Below, piece by piece: positions 7,339-12,206 of a DNA stretch of 12,206 nucleotides. A program made the position numbers and the translations under genes. The notes under the pieces were generated by a model. The model saw nothing but the letters and a program-made list of their open reading frames with translations, was not told the DNA's origin and ran no database searches. The first letter of the stretch is position 1. Every line of letters begins with the position of its first letter. The stretch is from an uncultured delta proteobacterium (lineage in GTDB: Bacteria > Myxococcota_A > Bradymonadia > REDH01). The stretch lies in NCBI GenBank assembly GCA_903873545.1, contig CAIQPA010000119.1:1-12206 (forward strand). Direction: 5' to 3'.

Positions 7339-10300
7339 ATGGTTCGATTCCAATCTTTCCGTGCCTTCATCGCGAGCTCGCTGCTCCTGCTCGCTGCCTG
7401 CTCCTCTGATGCTCCGCCGCCGCTCGAGACCCCTGATGCAGGCGCCCGCGCCCCGCTGGCAACGCCCGACGCCGGCATCCCCGCGCCGACCGATGGCCTC
7501 TGGCTCGCCTACAACTTCACGGGCACCGCCAACCCCGCCACCGGCAAGATGACCCTCTCGGTCGGCGAGCTCGACAAGAGCGGCCTTAACCCCGATGTCG
7601 TGCGTCGCATCGAGCAGGGCATCTGCTTTGCCACCATCATCCAAGACGGCGTGCCCGGCTCCGGCCCCGCCGAGTCGGTCGAGCTCGTCACCAACAACGT
7701 CCGGCTCAACGACGGCTGCGACCCCACGGCTGGCGTCGCCCAGTTCTGCGCCGACGTTACTGTCCGCTCCTTCTACACCTCGCTCACGCTCGGCCGCACC
7801 TACGCCCAGTTCACCAGCATCACCCCGCTGCTCGGCCACACCATCCGCAACAGCGACCCGGGTGTACCCTCCGAGGGCCTCACCTCGGGCCTCGGCATCA
7901 TCAGCTACGGCGACATCGCGCCCAGCACCTCGACCACCGCGCCCAGCTTCGCCGAGCGCACCTGGATCTTCAACAGCGACGGCACCAACTTCACCTTCAC
8001 GGGTCGGGTGCTGGCCCTCCAGACCGAAACCTGCAACGGCCTCGATGACGACTGCGACGGCCGCACCGACGACGGCGCAGCCTGCTTCAATGCGGGCCAA
8101 GCCTGCGTCGCCGCTGCCGACTGCGCAAGCAACGCCTGCGTGGGCGGCCTCTGCGTCAACGCTGGCTGTACGGACAGCTCCAAGAACCTCAACGAGACCG
8201 ACATCGACTGCGGCGGCGCCGACTGCGGCGCCTGCACCAATGGCAAGAGCTGCGCAGTGCATGCTGACTGTCTCAGCGGCTTCTGCAACCCGACCAGCCT
8301 CGTCTGCATGGCTGAGCCCGACACCGACAGCGACGGCCTCGGCGACCTCACCGACAACTGCCCGGCCATCCCGAACCAGACCCAGCTCAACACCGACGGC
8401 GCGGCCGACGGCGGCGACGCCTGCGACACCGACGACGACAACGACACCATCCTCGACACTGCAGACAACTGCGCGCTCATCGCCAACACCACGCAGACAA
8501 ACGCCGATGGCGACGCCAAGGGCGACGACTGCGACAGTTGCCCGAATGCCGCCACCGACGATGCCGACAGCGACGGCCTCTGCGCCAACCTCGACAACTG
8601 CCCCTCGGTGGCGAACGCAGGCCAAGAGAACCTCGACGGTGATGCCGAGGGCAACCTCTGCGATGCGGATGACGATGGCGATACGGTCATCGACACCAGC
8701 GACAACTGCCCGCTGGTAGCAAACACACTCCAGACCAACGCGGATAGCGACACCGCCGGCGACGCCTGTGACACCTGCCCGAGCGACGCCGCCAACGACG
8801 CCGACGCCGACGGCTTCTGCGCCAACCTCGACAACTGCCCCACCATCGCCAATCCGACTCAGGCCAATGGCGACACCGATGCCTTCGGCGACGCCTGCGA
8901 TCTGGACAGCGACAACGACGGCATCAACGACGATGTCGACAACTGCGACACGATCGTGAACGCGCTGCAGGAGAACGCCGACCTCGATGCCCAGGGCGAT
9001 GCCTGCGACAGCTGCCCCGCCGACCCGGCCAATGACTTCGACCTCGACGGCATCTGCGGCAACCTCGATAACTGCCCCAATGCGGCCAACCTCAACCAGA
9101 CCGACGCAGACAGCGATGGGCTCGGCAACGCCTGCGACGGCTGCGGCCTCGACCCGCTCAACGATGCCGACTTCGACACCATCTGCGGCGACGTGGACAA
9201 CTGCCCGGCAGCGGCCAACAGCAACCAGCTAAACGACGACAACGACGCCTTCGGCAACGCCTGCGACAGCTGCCCCGCCGACGCGGCCAACGACGCCGAC
9301 GGCGACACCGTCTGCGGCAACCTCGACAACTGCCCGACCAACACCAACACCGATCAGGCCAACACCGACGGCGACGCGCTCGGCAATGCCTGTGATGCCT
9401 GCCCCGAAGACACCACCAACGACGCCGACACGGACGGCGTCTGCGGCGCCATCGACAACTGCCCCACACAAGCCAACAGCGACCAGGCCAACACCGACGG
9501 CGACAGCCTCGGAAACGCCTGCGACGCCTGCCCGAGCGACATCGGCAACGATGCCGACAACGACACCCTCTGCGGCAACGTGGATAACTGCCCGAACGCG
9601 GCCAATCTCGACCAGCTCAACAACGACGGCACAAACGACGGCGGCGATGCCTGCGACACCGACGACGACAACGACGGCGACCTCGACGGTGCAGACAACT
9701 GCATCTTCGTCGCCAACGCAGATCAGCTGAACTCCGACGCAGACCCGGCCGGTGACGCCTGCGACGAAGACAACGACAACGACAGCATCCTCGACACCGC
9801 GGATAACTGTCCCCTCGTCGCAAACGCCGATCAGACAGACAGCGACAACGACGCCCTCGGCAACGCCTGCGACAACTGCCCGAACGACAACACCAACGAC
9901 ATCGACGCGGACGGTATCTGCGGCCTCTCTGACAACTGCTCCTCGGTCAACAACAATGACCAGCTCAACGCCGACGGCGACACCCTCGGAGACGCCTGCG
10001 ACAGCTGCAGCTTCGACGCAGCCAACGACAGCGACAGCGACACCATCTGCGCCGGCACCACCCCCAACGGGGACAACTGCCCGTTTCTGGCCAACACGAT
10101 CCAGACAGACACGGACAGCGATGCGATCGGCGACGCCTGCGACGCCTGCATCGCCGACCCGCTGAACGATGCCGATACCGACACCATCTGCGGCAACCTC
10201 GACAACTGCCCTGCACTCGCCAACAACGATCAGGCCAACAACGATGGCGATGCGCAGGGCAACGCCTGCGACACCGACGACGACAACGACAACGTCCTCG

Positions 10301-12206
10301 ACAACGTTCCGGACAACTGTGTCTTCGTGGCGAACACCACGCAGGACAACAACGACGCCGATGCGACTGGCGACGCCTGCGACACCGATGACGACAACGA
10401 CGGCGAGCTCGATACCTCGGACAACTGCAGCTTCGTTTCCAATGCCGATCAGGCCAACGCCGACAACGATGCACAGGGCGACGCCTGCGACACGGATGAC
10501 GACAACGATGGCGTCCTCGACGGCAGCGACAACTGCCCGCTGGCGGCCAACCCCGACCAGGCCAACACCGACGGCATCACGGCCGACGGCGGCAACGCCT
10601 GCGACCCCAATGACGACACCGATACCCGGCTCGATACGGCCGACAACTGCCCCACCGTCAACAACGAGGTCCAGACCGACACCGATGGAGACGGTCAGGG
10701 CGACGCCTGCGACGTGGACGACGACAACGACTTCGACCTCGACGCCGACGACAACTGCCCGCTGGTCTTCAACCCGAGCCAGGACGACAACGAGAACGAC
10801 GGCGCCGGCGACCTCTGCGACACCGACGACGACAACGACGGCATCCTCGACGGCGCCGACAACTGCAAGCTGACCGCCAACACCAACCAGGCAGACGCAG
10901 ATGCAGACGGCCTCGGCGATGTCTGCGATGCCGACGGCGATGGCGACGGCGTGGCCGACGCCGGCGACAACTGCCCCGTCACTGCCAACGCCGACCAGAC
11001 CAACACCGACGACGACGGCCAGGGCAACGCCTGCGACAGCGACGACGACAACGACGGTATCCTCGACCCCAGCGACAACTGCCAGGTGGTGGCCAACCCG
11101 CTGCAGACCAACACCGACAGCGACACACAGGGCGACGCCTGCGACAACAACATCGACAACGACGCGCGGGCCAACGAGGTCGATAACTGCATCTTCGTGG
11201 TCAACGACGACCAGGCCGACGCAGACAACGACACCACCGGCGATGCCTGCGACAGCGACGATGACAACGACACCATCGCCGACACCGCCGACAACTGCCT
11301 CTTCGTCGCCAACACCAACCAGCTCAACAGTGATGCCGACGCACTCGGCAACGCCTGCGACGAGGATGATGACAACGACACCATCCTCGATGGCGCGGAC
11401 AACTGCCCGCTGACCGCCAACAACACCCAGGCCAACTTCGACAGCGATGGCGATGGCGATGCCTGCGACGCCGATGACGACAACGACGGTTCGCTCGATG
11501 CCGCCGACTGCAACGATGCCGACGCCGCCATCTACCCCGGCGCCGCCGAGAGCTGTGACAGCATCGACAGCAACTGCAACGGCAGCCTGGTGGACTCCTT
11601 CGCCAACTTCGACAGCGACGCGAATCCGGACTGTGTGGACACCGACGACGACAACGACAGCTCGCTCGATGCGGCCGACTGCAACGACGCAGACGCTGCC
11701 ATCTACCCCGGCGCAACAGAGAGCTGCGATGCGATCGACAGCGACTGCGATGGCGATCTTGTCGATGGCGCGGTCGATACCGATGCCGACACCACGCCCG
11801 ACTGCGTCGACACCGACGACGACAACGACCTCGACCCCGACACGACCGACTGCGCCGACCTCAACGCCGCCATCTTCACCGGCCAGACCGAGATCGTGGC
11901 AGACGGCATCGACCAGAGCTGCAACGGCCAGGAGCTCTGCTACACCGACGCAGACAGCGACAACCACCGCCGCACAGACAACGCGACCACCATCTCCACG
12001 GACGCCGACTGCTCCGACGCCGGCGAGGACCTCGCCTCGTCACCGGCCGATGACTGCGACGACAGCAACGCCTCGCGCTATCCCGGCAACGCCGAGGTCA
12101 ACGGAACGAACATCGACGAGGACTGCGACGGGGTGGCCATCTGCTTCATCGACGGTGACAACGACGGCGATCGCTCAGCGGCGACGCCGAACGCGACGGA
12201 CGGCAA
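7339..12206 (+). CDS. Giant surface lipoprotein with 27 thrombospondin type 3 repeats (3' end outside window)
   Basis: Open frame from ATG 7339 through the right edge, at least 1622 residues, with no stop. Residues 1-21 are a lipoprotein signal (R3, R8, hydrophobic core, lipobox LAAC with C21; S22 at +2 fits outer-membrane sorting). Residues 22-49 are a Pro/Ala linker. About 50-230 is an unrecognised domain with three Cys. About 231-327 is Cys-rich: one lone MopE-type box (CNGLDDDCDGRTDD), then a NETDIDCGGxDCGxC segment and CxxHxDCLSGFC. About 328-1387 are 27 thrombospondin type 3 units (DxDxDG...DNCPxxxNxxQ), a Ca2+-binding family (PF02412). About 1388-1622 are four MopE-type repeats like those of the upstream lipoprotein. 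Only about six Lys occur. Likely a long Ca2+-stiffened surface stalk; the missing C-terminus may hold the functional head. Preceded by its own RBS and by the upstream gene's terminator, so probably a separate transcript. Confidence 0.94.
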   Translation, partial: MVRFQSFRAFIASSLLLLAACSSDAPPPLETPDAGARAPLATPDAGIPAPTDGLWLAYNFTGTANPATGKMTLSVGELDKSGLNPDVVRRIEQGICFATIIQDGVPGSGPAESVELVTNNVRLNDGCDPTAGVAQFCADVTVRSFYTSLTLGRTYAQFTSITPLLGHTIRNSDPGVPSEGLTSGLGIISYGDIAPSTSTTAPSFAERTWIFNSDGTNFTFTGRVLALQTETCNGLDDDCDGRTDDGAACFNAGQACVAAADCASNACVGGLCVNAGCTDSSKNLNETDIDCGGADCGACTNGKSCAVHADCLSGFCNPTSLVCMAEPDTDSDGLGDLTDNCPAIPNQTQLNTDGAADGGDACDTDDDNDTILDTADNCALIANTTQTNADGDAKGDDCDSCPNAATDDADSDGLCANLDNCPSVANAGQENLDGDAEGNLCDADDDGDTVIDTSDNCPLVANTLQTNADSDTAGDACDTCPSDAANDADADGFCANLDNCPTIANPTQANGDTDAFGDACDLDSDNDGINDDVDNCDTIVNALQENADLDAQGDACDSCPADPANDFDLDGICGNLDNCPNAANLNQTDADSDGLGNACDGCGLDPLNDADFDTICGDVDNCPAAANSNQLNDDNDAFGNACDSCPADAANDADGDTVCGNLDNCPTNTNTDQANTDGDALGNACDACPEDTTNDADTDGVCGAIDNCPTQANSDQANTDGDSLGNACDACPSDIGNDADNDTLCGNVDNCPNAANLDQLNNDGTNDGGDACDTDDDNDGDLDGADNCIFVANADQLNSDADPAGDACDEDNDNDSILDTADNCPLVANADQTDSDNDALGNACDNCPNDNTNDIDADGICGLSDNCSSVNNNDQLNADGDTLGDACDSCSFDAANDSDSDTICAGTTPNGDNCPFLANTIQTDTDSDAIGDACDACIADPLNDADTDTICGNLDNCPALANNDQANNDGDAQGNACDTDDDNDNVLDNVPDNCVFVANTTQDNNDADATGDACDTDDDNDGELDTSDNCSFVSNADQANADNDAQGDACDTDDDNDGVLDGSDNCPLAANPDQANTDGITADGGNACDPNDDTDTRLDTADNCPTVNNEVQTDTDGDGQGDACDVDDDNDFDLDADDNCPLVFNPSQDDNENDGAGDLCDTDDDNDGILDGADNCKLTANTNQADADADGLGDVCDADGDGDGVADAGDNCPVTANADQTNTDDDGQGNACDSDDDNDGILDPSDNCQVVANPLQTNTDSDTQGDACDNNIDNDARANEVDNCIFVVNDDQADADNDTTGDACDSDDDNDTIADTADNCLFVANTNQLNSDADALGNACDEDDDNDTILDGADNCPLTANNTQANFDSDGDGDACDADDDNDGSLDAADCNDADAAIYPGAAESCDSIDSNCNGSLVDSFANFDSDANPDCVDTDDDNDSSLDAADCNDADAAIYPGATESCDAIDSDCDGDLVDGAVDTDADTTPDCVDTDDDNDLDPDTTDCADLNAAIFTGQTEIVADGIDQSCNGQELCYTDADSDNHRRTDNATTISTDADCSDAGEDLASSPADDCDDSNASRYPGNAEVNGTNIDEDCDGVAICFIDGDNDGDRSAATPNATDG
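8320..11499 (+). repeat. Array of 27 thrombospondin type 3 repeats in 36- and 43-residue forms
   Basis: Units are marked by D-N-C at 8353, 8464, 8593, 8701, 8830, 8938, 9067, 9196, 9325, 9454, 9583, 9694, 9802, 9931, 10072, 10201, 10312, 10420, 10528, 10642, 10750, 10858, 10966, 11074, 11182, 11290 and 11398. The spacing is mostly 108 bp (36 residues, with GDACDTDDDND) or 129 bp (43 residues, with CDSCPxDxxNDxDxDxxCGNL). Intervals of 111, 114 or 141 bp are small insertions. At the DNA level the GAC/AAC-rich cores contain long shared words, so slippage and unequal crossing-over are plausible. Confidence 0.9.
11500..12206 (+). repeat. Four MopE-type repeats at the visible end of the thrombospondin-repeat lipoprotein
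   Basis: CND/CAD/CDD boxes have Cys codons at 11509, 11680, 11851 and 12055 (spacing 57, 57 and 68 residues). The first two units are almost identical in protein (CNDADAAIYPGA.ESCD) but differ at several synonymous sites. The last two are of the type B form seen in the upstream giant lipoprotein (IVADGIDQSCNGQELCY). The array continues past the window. Confidence 0.85.

Noticed and set aside
7176..7409. Short plus-strand open frame (77 residues) starting in the terminator region
   Set aside because: No ribosome binding site, overlaps the terminator tail and the start of the lipoprotein gene in another frame, and has no recognisable features.
7324..8625. 433-residue minus-strand open frame across the start of the second giant gene
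   Set aside because: Same register effect. It runs through the lipoprotein signal and RBS of a far better supported plus-strand gene.
9067..9583. Regular 129-bp spacing that could suggest a CRISPR or non-coding repeat array
   Set aside because: Units are diverged, in frame and translate to thrombospondin type 3 repeats; there are no conserved repeats separated by unique spacers.
9229..11967. 912-residue open frame on the minus strand, rich in Val, Gly and Ala
   Set aside because: It is exactly in codon register with the thrombospondin-repeat gene, so GAC and AAC read as Val and GCC as Gly. It ends precisely where the sense strand uses the rare codon CTA (9229-9231). It is a shadow of biased coding.

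Overview
The window is GC-rich and carries a cluster of very large, exported, Cys- and Asp-rich repeat proteins. Two are full-length or nearly so and carry lipoprotein signals; one is a C-terminal fragment. The repeat families (Dicty_CTDC-like Cys repeats, MopE-type putative metal-binding repeats, thrombospondin type 3 repeats) are typical of predatory or social Myxococcota and relatives (former Deltaproteobacteria). That assignment is an inference from protein style and base composition; there is no rRNA or housekeeping gene here to confirm it.

Layout: (1) 1-1671 (+) is the C-terminal 556 residues of a secreted protein: about ten short CDDG..CT Cys repeats, then a globular C-terminal domain with two DxNGDG calcium-type loops. 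(2) 1696-2055 (-) is a 119-residue predicted three-helix membrane protein of unknown role, convergent with gene 1 and divergent from gene 2. (3) 2184-7097 (+) is a complete 1637-residue lipoprotein: low-complexity linker, a Cys-rich segment, 16 MopE-type repeats, a beta-helix-like section and a 305-residue glycine-rich tail. (4) 7098-7338 is intergenic, with a good intrinsic terminator for gene 2 and the upstream region of the next gene. (5) 7339 to the right edge (+) is a second giant lipoprotein, open for all 1622 codons seen: linker, unrecognised N-terminal domain, Cys-rich segment, 27 thrombospondin type 3 units, then four MopE-type units running off the window.

The two giants share lipoprotein anchoring, almost no lysine, and the same sub-type of MopE repeat, so they look like related surface stalk proteins that probably fold on Ca2+ (or another divalent metal) and disulfides. 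The terminator between them and separate ribosome binding sites suggest they are separate transcription units rather than one operon. No enzymes, RNA genes, mobile elements, phage genes or CRISPR arrays were found. The long antisense open frames are register shadows of the Asp/Asn/Ala/Cys-rich coding. The least ordinary features are the glycine-rich beta-helix tail of gene 2 and the block-wise repeat lengths of both arrays.
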